Below are positions 42,285-50,462 of a stretch of DNA of 64,000 nucleotides, in pieces. The position numbers and the translations under genes are program-made. The notes below the pieces were generated by a model, which was not told the DNA's origin, ran no database searches, and was given only the letters and a program-made list of their open reading frames with translations. Source of the stretch: JADCRZ01 sp031399065 (lineage in GTDB: Bacteria; Bacteroidota; Bacteroidia; Chitinophagales; Chitinophagaceae); assembly GCA_031399065.1 (NCBI GenBank), contig JANNOM010000096.1:30313-94312 (forward strand), in the 5' to 3' direction. Every line of letters starts with the position of its first letter. Positions within the stretch are counted from its first letter, which is position 1.

Positions 42285-42347
42285 TGGTCCTCCCGGCGGA
42301 TTACGATGGAAATGCCGGGAATTTAGCAGGCCGGCAACCCTTGTTTA

Positions 42348-43181
42348 TTATTTGGTAACATCGATAGATATAGTGGAGACGGTACTGATCGGAACCGTTT
42401 GACCCATTACGCTCATTGTGCCGGTGTTTTGAGAAACGGAAGAACTGGTTCTTAAAATTCCTGTAGCTTTTTCAAATACGGAATTACCCGATACCTTTCC
42501 ATCCAGTTTGATCTGAATTTCCATACCCCCCTGATTAATAACCATATTTATCCGGTTGATGCCCATAATTTCTACGATCGATTCCTTATCGGTATTCTCT
42601 TTAAGGGTATAGTTGTAGATATAAAAGGCGGAATCCTTATTGCCTGTAGAGTCTACCCAGGTATCTCCTTTTTTGACGGGCCTGCCTGGTAGCGGCATCA
42701 GCAGCGGGTAGGGCTGACCTTTGGCTAAAAAGCCGGTGAAATCGGCAGCCTGGCTTAAGGGGTTGTCTGCACCCGGTGTAAGAGTGGAAGATAATAAGGT
42801 GATAACCCCTTTTTTACTTACAACAATATCACTAACGGAGCCGATCACCCCCTTTACTTTGGAACCGAATGGCCCATTTAGGTCTTCAGGCTTGTCGGAA
42901 TCGAAATCTATCTTTTGCCCCATTGAATTAGTTTTCAATGTCATGCGCCTGGTTGTAGTGGAAAACAGGTAGCCGGTATCGGTCACATTTTTCGTTTCCA
43001 CGAGATTGGTGAGCGCCGTTTCTGTTTCTACGTTTTGTCCCAGGGCTTCAATATTTATGGTGGTTTTGATAGCGGTAACCGTCTCCAGTTTCATCCCTTT
43101 GTTAATAACGATCGTTTGTGCTTTGGTGGAGATAAAAACAAGGGAACATATGATGAAACAAGAAATTCGTTTGATGGACAT
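42348..43181 (-). CDS. Secreted beta-rich hypothetical protein (DUF6263-like)
   Basis: A 277-residue exported protein with signal ISCFIICSLVFISTKAQ and a repetitive beta pattern: TVTAIKTTINIEALGQNVETETAL, GPFGSKVKGVIGSVSDIVVSKKGVITLL, PLPGRPVKKGDTWVDSTGNK, and a long stretch of threonine/serine-rich strands to the end. It resembles the DUF6263 group of Bacteroidota secreted proteins. No catalytic motif is visible. Downstream of the CDF gene on the same strand, 33 bp away. Confidence 0.68.
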   Translation of the reverse strand: MSIKRISCFIICSLVFISTKAQTIVINKGMKLETVTAIKTTINIEALGQNVETETALTNLVETKNVTDTGYLFSTTTRRMTLKTNSMGQKIDFDSDKPEDLNGPFGSKVKGVIGSVSDIVVSKKGVITLLSSTLTPGADNPLSQAADFTGFLAKGQPYPLLMPLPGRPVKKGDTWVDSTGNKDSAFYIYNYTLKENTDKESIVEIMGINRINMVINQGGMEIQIKLDGKVSGNSVFEKATGILRTSSSVSQNTGTMSVMGQTVPISTVSTISIDVTK

Positions 43182-43214
43182 AACGTGGTTTATTTAGTGC
43201 AAAATAGGCTAAAA

Positions 43215-44096
43215 TCAGATAGGTTCTATATGAATAAGTACATCCTTAACACCCATTTTACTTTGCCGCAAAGCGTCTTTTACTACATGAGCTATCCGGT
43301 GACCTTCTTCCACACTTAGTTTACCATCCACTTTTATATGCAGGTCCACAAAATACTCGAAGCCCATTTTACGCACATAACACTTTTCTATCTGCTGTAC
43401 ATCTTTTACGTGCCCGGCAATTTCTTTTACCTTTAAAAATATTTCACTGGAAGGGGCCGTATCCATAATTTCTGCCAGTGCCGGCCGGAGCAACATGATG
43501 GCATTATAAAGAATAATAAGCGATGCGAGAATGGCCGCCCAGTCATCCGCCCCCTCATAGCCTTTTCCGCCTGCAAGGGCTATGATGATACCTATAAAAG
43601 CGGCGACGGAGGTAATGGCATCGCTCCGGTGATGATAGGCATCTGCTTTTACGGCGGTACTGTTGATTTCATTACCTATCCGCATTACGTACCGGAACAT
43701 CCCTTCTTTCACCAATATTACCACGATGAGTATATATAGCGTAAATTTTTCAGGCAGCTGGTGCGGTGTGGTGGCGAGCCCGAAAGCGTGCCAGCCAATC
43801 CATGCTGCCGCCACCATCAGGAAGGCCGATATGGCCATTGCCGCCAACGGCTCGGCCTTGCCATGACCATACGGATGTTTATCGTCGGCGGGCTTAAGCG
43901 AAATGCGCAGGCCCAGCCATAAAAAAGCGGAGCTCAGTATATCAGCTCCGGTTTCCGTAGCGTCCGCTATTAAAGCATACGAGTGCCCAAAATGCCCTGC
44001 CAGCCATTTAGCCACCATCAGCACTACACTTATCAGCATACCCAATTGAGTGGTTCTTATTGCTTTGATGGAAGGATGAAGATCGGGGGCCGGCAT
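43215..44096 (-). CDS. Cation diffusion facilitator (CDF) transporter
   Basis: A 293-residue inner-membrane CDF with about six helices and a C-terminal cytoplasmic domain (LKVKEIAGHVKDVQQIEKCYVRKMGFEYFVDLHIKVDG). In helix 2 the metal motif is ALIADATETGADILSS, with ExxxD where D or H is usual; helix 5 has YHHRSDAITSVAAFIG with the common HxxxD. A histidine loop DKHPYGHGKAEPLAAM follows the second helix. CDFs exchange Zn, Mn, Fe, Co or Ni for protons; the ion is not readable here. The start overlaps no other gene. Confidence 0.9.
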   Translation of the reverse strand: MPAPDLHPSIKAIRTTQLGMLISVVLMVAKWLAGHFGHSYALIADATETGADILSSAFLWLGLRISLKPADDKHPYGHGKAEPLAAMAISAFLMVAAAWIGWHAFGLATTPHQLPEKFTLYILIVVILVKEGMFRYVMRIGNEINSTAVKADAYHHRSDAITSVAAFIGIIIALAGGKGYEGADDWAAILASLIILYNAIMLLRPALAEIMDTAPSSEIFLKVKEIAGHVKDVQQIEKCYVRKMGFEYFVDLHIKVDGKLSVEEGHRIAHVVKDALRQSKMGVKDVLIHIEPI

Positions 44097-44183
44097 CTGG
44101 TGTATTATTTAGGATAAAAGAGCCTGGGCAAAAGTAAGGAGTGTTTAGCGTACGGTCACTTTAATTAATAGATGGTACCCATG

Positions 44184-44951
44184 TTATTCGATGGTCTTGA
44201 GGGAGAACATGCCCTCATAGTTGTCGGCGATCTTCTTTGCCAGGTCTCCCGGCGAATGACAGGCCGGAGTAGCCGCCATGCGGATCGGGTTCACCCGGCC
44301 GAACCAGGTGCTGATATCTGCATTAATGTAAACCTTAGTAGCCTTATCCTGCTTTACCTGCAGACTATCTGGAATTTGTACTGGCAGCACGATCTTTTTA
44401 ATGACGGCATACGGAGATTTATAACCCCCTATATGGTAAGTGAAATCATTATTGGGCCCCGTTACGGAAGGAGAAACACCTTCCAGCTTAGCCATTACAT
44501 AACCGGAAGCCCAGGTCCAGAACATTCCCCTGGCCGGATCCAGTGCCCCCGACTGCGCCCCGCTCATATTGTCCGCACTGTCGACACCCAGCGTAAAAGA
44601 GACGAACTGGTAGGTATCTTCCGGAGCATCGAAGGAGAGCAGCTTCGATTCAGGGAGGTCTTCATCTACCAGGAAATATCCGGGCAGTACTTTTACCGTT
44701 TTGCCTGCTGCATTGGTCAGCTGCACGTCATGTATGTAATACCGGAAACTGTTAACGGTAAATTTTTCTCCCTGACTGGTAGTATATTCATCGGTATAAT
44801 TGAGAGGGGATACATCCACCGAATGCTGAAATGCGAGCGTTACTTCACCAGAAGGAACGGCATTGTTTTCCTGACTGAATTCTTTATTGCAGGAGGATAA
44901 CAACAGGGCGCCGGCCAGCGGCATTGTGAAAAGGATGCTTGCGACATTCAT
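44184..44951 (-). CDS. MbnP-like copper-associated lipoprotein
   Basis: A 255-residue lipoprotein (signal MPLAGALLLSSCNKEF) of the MbnP-like family. The domain shows FTVNSFRYYIHDVQL, FLVDEDLPESKLLSF, FVSFTLGVDSADNMSGA, GMFWTWASGYVMAKLEG and THIGG-like YHIGGYKSPYA, with the conserved Trp pair FWTW. In methanotrophs MbnP binds Cu(I) after MbnH oxidises a Trp to kynurenine. It is divergent from the small Cys-rich protein and paralogous to the gene at 45571. Copper function is inferred from the cluster. Confidence 0.85.
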   Translation of the reverse strand: MNVASILFTMPLAGALLLSSCNKEFSQENNAVPSGEVTLAFQHSVDVSPLNYTDEYTTSQGEKFTVNSFRYYIHDVQLTNAAGKTVKVLPGYFLVDEDLPESKLLSFDAPEDTYQFVSFTLGVDSADNMSGAQSGALDPARGMFWTWASGYVMAKLEGVSPSVTGPNNDFTYHIGGYKSPYAVIKKIVLPVQIPDSLQVKQDKATKVYINADISTWFGRVNPIRMAATPACHSPGDLAKKIADNYEGMFSLKTIE

Positions 44952-45041
44952 ACAAATGTTTTACTAAAGGCTACAGATTCGAGAAGCAACCTAAATTTCG
45001 GTAAAAAAACAGAAACAGCCTCATTTTTATTTACCAGCACC

Positions 45042-45049
45042 TACCTTTG
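45042..45049 (+). promoter_or_regulatory. -7 promoter element TACCTTTG before the 45057 gene
   Basis: TACCTTTG ends seven bases before the ATG at 45057. It lies in the 105-bp divergent space between the two copper-cluster arms. Confidence 0.5.
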
Positions 45050-45056
45050 CGGGGCA

Positions 45057-45440
45057 ATGCAAAAATGGATACATCATACCGTGGTAGGCTATGTTGCCCT
45101 GCTCATCCTCATCCGGATGTTCGCTATGCCGCTGGCATGTGTGGATTATGCATGGAACCTGGATTATATCGCATCCAGCCTTTGCGAAAACAAAGCACGC
45201 CCCGAGATGCAGTGTAATGGTCAGTGCCACCTGAAAAAGCAACTTGCAAAAACAGCCGATACTACCGAAACTCCCGCTCAGAAAAACAGCAGCAAAACCA
45301 TGACAGTCGACTTTTTCCAGGAAGTAAAAAAATTCTCCTTTTCTGCGGCTGTTTCTATATCTACTTTCTACCCTGCCATATCCGGGAGTTTTTGCCTGCC
45401 CGGTTACAAAGGGAATATCTTTCATCCGCCCATTGCATAA
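45057..45440 (+). CDS. Small membrane protein with CxNK...CNGxCH motif, copper-cluster associated
   Basis: A 127-residue protein with one N-terminal membrane helix (VVGYVALLILIRMFAMPLACVDYAWN) followed by a short Cys/Met/His segment SLCENKARPEMQCNGQCHLKKQL, which looks like a soft-metal (Cu) binding loop facing the periplasm. The rest is polar with a hydrophobic patch near residue 90. I recognise it as a recurring Bacteroidota type beside copper genes, but no function is known. First gene of the rightward copper arm. Confidence 0.72.
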   Translation: MQKWIHHTVVGYVALLILIRMFAMPLACVDYAWNLDYIASSLCENKARPEMQCNGQCHLKKQLAKTADTTETPAQKNSSKTMTVDFFQEVKKFSFSAAVSISTFYPAISGSFCLPGYKGNIFHPPIA

Positions 45441-45570
45441 TACCTATCATACCTTCTTTGCATAATCTGCAATAGATCAATACTTTATTAAAACAGAAAG
45501 CGCTCCGTTGCAGCAACAGCAACGCAATGCGGCTATCTGTTAATTATTTCATCTTTACCAATCATTCATC

Positions 45571-46371
45571 ATGAAACATTATTTCATTGCAATTATAGCA
45601 AGCGTTATTTTTTTAACATCCTGCAAAAAAGACAATGCGACCATCGATAATTCTGCCGCGGAACTATCTCTAGAATTTGACAACATAGTGGGCGACAAAA
45701 ACCTGCAACTGAACACCGGGGTGTATACCAATGCCGCCGGGGAGGCATTCTCCGTTTCCACGCTTCAATATTTTATCAGTAATGTCAAACTTAAAAAAAC
45801 GGATGGTACGGAATACACCGTACCGCAGGATAGCAGCTATTTCCTGGTTGACGAAGGAAAAAAAGCCTCTCAATCGGTAAAGCTGCAGGTGCCGCAGGGT
45901 GATTATACTTCTTTGTCGTTCGTTGTGGGAGTGGACAGCCTCCGCAGCACTATGGACATCGGCAAACGCACGGGCGTGCTAGACCCTTCCGGCGCAGGCG
46001 ATCATGGTGTGTACTGGGGCTGGAACAGCGGATACATTTTCTTTAAGCTGGAAGGCCAATCGCCTGCCGCCCCCTTGGATGGTTCCGGTAATCGTTATTT
46101 CCGCTATCATATCGGGGGCTTTGGGGGCTACAGTGCACCCACCATCAACAACCTGAGAACCGTAACGTTGGATCTTGCACCGGCCGGTATACCCCAGGTG
46201 AGAAAAGATAAAGAAACCAATATTCACGTAATGGCGGACGTACTTAAAATGTTCGGCAATATCTCCAATATCAGCATCGCTGCTAACTCCACGGTGATGT
46301 TCAGCCCGTTCAGTACTAATGTTTCACGCAATTATGCAGGTATGTTCCGTCACGATCATACAGAAAACTAA
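45571..46371 (+). CDS. MbnP-like copper-associated lipoprotein (second copy)
   Basis: A 266-residue lipoprotein (FIAIIASVIFLTSCKKDN) with the same family blocks as 44184-44951: FSVSTLQYFISNVKL, YFLVDEGKKASQSVKL, LSFVVGVDSLRSTMDIG, GVYWGWNSGYIFFKLEG and YHIGGFGGYSAP, with the Trp pair YWGW. It is directly followed (18 bp) by a di-heme MbnH/MauG-like peroxidase, the pairing in which MbnH modifies an MbnP Trp. The gene pair is therefore a candidate MbnP-MbnH module. Confidence 0.88.
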   Translation: MKHYFIAIIASVIFLTSCKKDNATIDNSAAELSLEFDNIVGDKNLQLNTGVYTNAAGEAFSVSTLQYFISNVKLKKTDGTEYTVPQDSSYFLVDEGKKASQSVKLQVPQGDYTSLSFVVGVDSLRSTMDIGKRTGVLDPSGAGDHGVYWGWNSGYIFFKLEGQSPAAPLDGSGNRYFRYHIGGFGGYSAPTINNLRTVTLDLAPAGIPQVRKDKETNIHVMADVLKMFGNISNISIAANSTVMFSPFSTNVSRNYAGMFRHDHTEN

Positions 46372-46388
46372 TACCTTAAACTAGTCAT

Positions 46389-47417
46389 ATGATCAGTAAA
46401 AAAAAGATCATATCCGCCCTGCTGCTGATCTCGTTATATGCCTGCAGTAAGGAAGTGGCATCGATGTATACCGGCTTTCAGCAGCCGGATAACTTCCCTG
46501 CCCCCTCCTATCGCCTGGCAGATAACGGGATCACGGAAGGCGGATTTATGCTGGGGCGCAAACTATTTTACGAACCCCTGCTTTCAAAAGACAATTCGGT
46601 TTCCTGCGGGTCCTGTCATATACAATCGGCGGCTTTTACGCATCATGGTCACGATATCAGTCATGGCATCAACGACCGCCAGGGCAGCAGGAATGCACAG
46701 CCCATTATGAACTTGGCCTGGGAAAGCACTTTTATGTGGGACGGCGGCGTACCCGACCTTGATCTGCAGCCGATCGTACCTATTACCAGTCATGTAGAAA
46801 TGGGCGAAACCATGGAAAACGTGCTCAATAAACTAAGGGCGCATAAAGACTACCCCTCTCTTTTTAAAAAGGCCTTCGGCAAACAGGAGATAACGACCGC
46901 CACTACCATGAAAGCACTTTCGCAGTTTATGCTAATGTGCATCAGCAGTCAATCAAAATACGATAGCGTGATGCGAAAGGAAGGAGCCGCATTCAGCGAA
47001 CAAGAAAGAACAGGTTATGCGGTTTTTCAGCAAAAATGCGGGAGCTGTCATAAAGAACCACTGTTTACGGATAACAGCTTCCGGAACAACGGACTGCCCG
47101 CCGGTCCCAATAATGACGAGGGCAGGTATTCCGTTACGCTGGACCCGGCAGACAGGTACCGGTTTAAAGTGCCTGGCCTGCGCAACCTGGCTTACACGGC
47201 ACCTTATATGCACGATGGCCGACTGCGCACCCTCGATGCGGTGCTTACACACTATTCAGAAGAAGTGCGACCCGCGCCGACACTGGATGTGGAATTGTTG
47301 CGAAACGATAAGCCCGGCATCCCATTAAGTGAGGCAGAAAGATCCGGTCTGCTTGCCTTTTTGCAAACACTGAACGATAAAAAATTCATCACCGATAAAC
47401 GTTTGTCAGAACAATGA
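46389..47417 (+). CDS. Di-heme cytochrome c peroxidase family lipoprotein (MbnH/MauG-like)
   Basis: A 342-residue lipoprotein (ISALLLISLYACSKEV) with two c-type heme sites, SCGSCHIQ near residue 74 and CGSCHKEP near residue 218, and the family FMWDGGVPDLDLQ and YMHDGRLRTLDAV blocks. MbnH of methanobactin clusters is such a di-heme enzyme that converts a Trp of MbnP to kynurenine; others are H2O2 peroxidases. It follows the MbnP-like gene and its TGA overlaps the next ATG (ATGA). Reaction on MbnP is inferred from context. Confidence 0.9.
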   Translation: MISKKKIISALLLISLYACSKEVASMYTGFQQPDNFPAPSYRLADNGITEGGFMLGRKLFYEPLLSKDNSVSCGSCHIQSAAFTHHGHDISHGINDRQGSRNAQPIMNLAWESTFMWDGGVPDLDLQPIVPITSHVEMGETMENVLNKLRAHKDYPSLFKKAFGKQEITTATTMKALSQFMLMCISSQSKYDSVMRKEGAAFSEQERTGYAVFQQKCGSCHKEPLFTDNSFRNNGLPAGPNNDEGRYSVTLDPADRYRFKVPGLRNLAYTAPYMHDGRLRTLDAVLTHYSEEVRPAPTLDVELLRNDKPGIPLSEAERSGLLAFLQTLNDKKFITDKRLSEQ

Positions 47418-48346
47418 AACAGATCATGATAAGGCTTGTCGTAATGCTCCTGGTGTTCACAATGGTAAGTTCTGCAACCCGGGCCTGCGACATCTGCGGC
47501 TGCGGAGCGGGATCTTCGTACATAGGCATACTGCCCGAGTTCGGTAAAAAAGTATTCGGTATCCGTTACCGGAATAATACATTACTTACCCATCTTGGAG
47601 CGGGCGGTATAAGAACCTATCTTACTACGGAAGAACGTTACCGCACAGCCGATATTTGGAGTGGATGGAATATGGGCAAAAAGTTTCGTGTCATCGCTTA
47701 TATACCCGTGAGCTTTAATGACAAAACCAGCCAGGGAGCCACTATGCGTAAAAACGGGCTGGGTGATATAAGCCTCCAGGGTTATTACCAGTTGCTGAAT
47801 ACAAAGACTACTATAAGTTCTAAACTATTGGTGCAAAGCCTGTGGATAGGAGGCGGTGTAAAACTGCCTTCGGGCAACTATGAGCCTGCCGATAAAAACA
47901 ATTCCCTTCAGTCGGCCAATATTTTCCAGTTGGGTACCGGCAGCACCGACTTTAGTCTGAATGCCATGTACGATATAAGACTGCATGACGTTGGCATTAA
48001 TACCGCACTCAGTTACAAAATAAATACGGCAAACAGGCACAAATACCAATACGGCAATAAACTGGGTGCCAATGTGCAGGCTTATTACAAATGGCGGGTT
48101 AAAAATAAAATAACCATAGCTCCCAATGCAGGACTGCTCTATGAACATGCAGCAACGGACCGGGAGGGTAAATACGAAGCCGGTATTTCAGGAGGGAGTA
48201 TTTTGCTGGCTGCGGCAGGCATGGAAACGGTATGCAAACGCCTATCCTTCGGTGCTAACTGGCAGCCTCCGTTATCGCAACACCTGGCCGGCGGAATGGT
48301 TAAAGCAAATAGCCGGATGATGATACATATATCTTACATATTTTAA
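47414..48346 (+). CDS. Outer-membrane beta-barrel protein with N-terminal CDICGCG motif
   Basis: A 310-residue protein with signal LVVMLLVFTMVSSATRA and then CDICGCGAGSSYIGILP right at the mature N-terminus, a likely metal-binding Cys cluster. The remainder alternates beta strands (FRVIAYIPVSFND, DISLQGYYQLLNT, VNTALSYKI) and ends in a typical barrel terminus, MMIHISYIF. Such proteins accompany MbnP/MbnH genes in Bacteroidota and may carry or sense copper across the outer membrane; this is inference. Translationally coupled to the upstream peroxidase. Confidence 0.75.
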   Translation: MKQIMIRLVVMLLVFTMVSSATRACDICGCGAGSSYIGILPEFGKKVFGIRYRNNTLLTHLGAGGIRTYLTTEERYRTADIWSGWNMGKKFRVIAYIPVSFNDKTSQGATMRKNGLGDISLQGYYQLLNTKTTISSKLLVQSLWIGGGVKLPSGNYEPADKNNSLQSANIFQLGTGSTDFSLNAMYDIRLHDVGINTALSYKINTANRHKYQYGNKLGANVQAYYKWRVKNKITIAPNAGLLYEHAATDREGKYEAGISGGSILLAAAGMETVCKRLSFGANWQPPLSQHLAGGMVKANSRMMIHISYIF

Positions 48347-48356
48347 AAAGACGGTC

Positions 48357-48971
48357 ATGACACCTGTTACAAAAATAATGTCCCTTTTTCTAATAGCCCT
48401 TTTTACGTTCGGAATTATATGGCTAGTGGGTTCAGCTTTAAGCAGCCGCACGGCGCTCCCTGTATTAGGGGAGCCCGGGCACCGGGCAGGGGCATTCAGC
48501 TTTACTAACCAGCAGGGCAGGCGCGTAACGGAAAAAGAAGCTGAAGGCAGGGTAACCGTGGTAGAATATTTTTTTACCCGTTGTACCGGCATTTGCCCGG
48601 TGATGAACAAAAACCTGCAGAAAGTGCATGAAGAATTTAAAGATGACAAAGATTTTATCATCTTATCTCACAGCGTTGATCCGGAACGAGACTCCGTAGA
48701 CGTAATGGCGCGCTATGCTGCCCGCATGGGTGCACAACCCCCCTCCTGGCAATTTTTAACAGGAGATAAGCAGGCATTGTACCAGGCCGCCCGGCAGGAG
48801 TATTTAATGGCAGTAGAAGATACAGTACTGACTAATCTGGAGCAGGACTTCATTCATACGGAGTACGTGACCCTGCTCGATAAAAAACGGCAGATCCGTG
48901 GTTTCTACAATGCAACGGATAGTGTGGAAGTGCTTAAACTGATAAAGGATATAGACACACTGCTTGAGTAG
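48357..48971 (+). CDS. SCO1/SenC family copper chaperone
   Basis: A 204-residue membrane-anchored thioredoxin-like protein. N-terminal helix: MSLFLIALFTFGIIWLVGSAL. The copper motif is FFTRCTGICPVMNKNL (CxxxC) with the distal His in DFIHTEYVTLLD. VDPERDSVDVMARYA is family-typical. SCO proteins deliver Cu to cytochrome oxidase CuA or handle thiol redox. It ends the copper cluster, 10 bp after the barrel gene, so the five genes 45057-48971 likely form one transcript. Confidence 0.92.
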   Translation: MTPVTKIMSLFLIALFTFGIIWLVGSALSSRTALPVLGEPGHRAGAFSFTNQQGRRVTEKEAEGRVTVVEYFFTRCTGICPVMNKNLQKVHEEFKDDKDFIILSHSVDPERDSVDVMARYAARMGAQPPSWQFLTGDKQALYQAARQEYLMAVEDTVLTNLEQDFIHTEYVTLLDKKRQIRGFYNATDSVEVLKLIKDIDTLLE

Positions 48972-49101
48972 TTGGTTCCGCTATTACTCATGGCCCGGCC
49001 TGCGGGCTGTAAAAAAAACCGGTACCATGCTGTAATAAAAGGAGCCTGACATTTACTTATATTTAACTGCTTTCAGGAAGGAAGCAGGTAAAAATAATAA
49101 A

Positions 49102-49992
49102 ATGAAAAAGATCCTATTATGGGCTTTCTATGCCCTTATGCCAGCAGGTACTTTATTCGCACAACAAAGCAGCCAGGAAAATGCACTGCTATGGAAAGTA
49201 ACCGGCAAACAGTTAAAGAAACCTACCTACCTGTTTGGTACGTATCACTTTCTTACCAATGCGTTTATTGATACGCTGCCTGCTGTAAAACAGGCTTACC
49301 AGCAAACCGATATGGTGGTGGGTGAACTGATCATCGACAGCTCGTTGCAGAAACCTATGATGGAAGCGGCTGTTTTGAAAGGAACTACGCTGAAAGAAGT
49401 ATTACCGGATACACTTTATACCAAGGCAGCCGCCTGGTTTAAGCAGGAGGCGGGTATGGACTTAACCAACCTGAACCAGTTTAACCCGATGATGGTAATG
49501 ACGGTAGCCATGATGATTACACAGCAAAAGTATTTTCCCAACAAACCCGGCGAAATACAGCTTGATACCTATTTTCAGCAGCAGGGAACAAAAGACGGCA
49601 AAAAACTGAAAGGACTGGAAACAGTAGAAATACAGGTAAATGCGCTGTTTAAACAACTAACGATAGAAAGGCAGGCCGCGCTGCTGAACGACCTATTTAG
49701 CCGCCCCGAAAGCCTGCAGTCGCAACTGGAGGTAATGAATAATGCCTACATCCGCAGTGATATGGATAAATTACAAAGCCTGATGTATGAAGGGGCTTAC
49801 CGCCCGGAAGAAATGAAAGTGATGCTGGACGACCGGAACAGCGATTGGCTTCGGCAGTTGCCGGCACTTATGAAAGACCAGTCGTTGTTCGTTGCCGTAG
49901 GGGCTTTACACTTAACGGGTAAGGCCGGACTGGTGCAGCAATTAAAAAGCCAGGGATATACCGTAACACCGGTTAACCTGAAGAAACTGTGA
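49102..49992 (+). CDS. TraB/GumN family protein
   Basis: A 296-residue secreted protein (signal LLWAFYALMPAGTLFAQ) of the TraB/GumN family, related to the TIKI metallopeptidase fold. Motifs: LFGTYHFLTNAFIDTLP with the GxxH segment near the start, DLTNLNQFNPMMVMT, KKLKGLETVEIQ, DDRNSDWLRQLPALM and FVAVGALHLTGKAGLVQQL with the second GAxH motif. Some members are metal-dependent proteases; function here is unknown. The GTG of the sigma factor gene overlaps its stop. Confidence 0.88.
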   Translation: MKKILLWAFYALMPAGTLFAQQSSQENALLWKVTGKQLKKPTYLFGTYHFLTNAFIDTLPAVKQAYQQTDMVVGELIIDSSLQKPMMEAAVLKGTTLKEVLPDTLYTKAAAWFKQEAGMDLTNLNQFNPMMVMTVAMMITQQKYFPNKPGEIQLDTYFQQQGTKDGKKLKGLETVEIQVNALFKQLTIERQAALLNDLFSRPESLQSQLEVMNNAYIRSDMDKLQSLMYEGAYRPEEMKVMLDDRNSDWLRQLPALMKDQSLFVAVGALHLTGKAGLVQQLKSQGYTVTPVNLKKL

Positions 49993-50462
49993 ACGAAAAA
50001 GAATTCCTTTACCGGCTGCAGGAGCATCAGAACATTATTTACAAACTGGTGCACCTGTATGCCGTATCTGAAGAAGATAAAAGGGATCTGTATCAGGAAA
50101 TCGTATTGCAGGCCTGGAAAACATACCCTGCCTTTCGCGGAGAGGCAAAATTCAGCACCTGGCTATACCGGCTTTGCCTGAACACCATATTTACATTTAA
50201 CCGGAAAGCCGGACGGATAGAATATACCGACACCACACGGTTCGAGGGAAAAATGGTGGTGAACTCCACTTCGGACGAGGCAGACAGGCTTTACCGGGCT
50301 ATCAGGGTATTACCTGAGATAGAGCGGGCCATTATCTCCCTACACCTGGATGGGTACGACAATAAAGAGATCGGCGAACTTTTAGGCATTACTCCCAACC
50401 TGGTAGGGGTAAAAATATATCGCGCAAAACAACAATTAGCCACCCTTTTAAAAGATATATAA
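49989..50462 (+). CDS. ECF-type RNA polymerase sigma factor
   Basis: A 157-residue sigma-70 family ECF factor. Region 2: NIIYKLVHLYAVSEEDKRDLYQEIVLQAWKTYPAFRGEAKFSTWLYRLCLNTIF; region 4: LPEIERAIISLHLDGYDNKEIGELLGITPNLVGVKIYRAKQQL. Its GTG start overlaps the TGA of the TraB gene, and its TAA overlaps the ATG of a membrane protein that may be its anti-sigma factor. The three-gene run suggests envelope-stress regulation, but the regulon is unknown. Confidence 0.92.
   Translation: MNEKEFLYRLQEHQNIIYKLVHLYAVSEEDKRDLYQEIVLQAWKTYPAFRGEAKFSTWLYRLCLNTIFTFNRKAGRIEYTDTTRFEGKMVVNSTSDEADRLYRAIRVLPEIERAIISLHLDGYDNKEIGELLGITPNLVGVKIYRAKQQLATLLKDI

Noticed and set aside
48985..49022. GCCCG/CGGGC hairpin followed by a run of A
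   Set aside because: A-run on the plus strand, and on the minus strand the T-run precedes the stem, so it is not an intrinsic terminator for any gene here.
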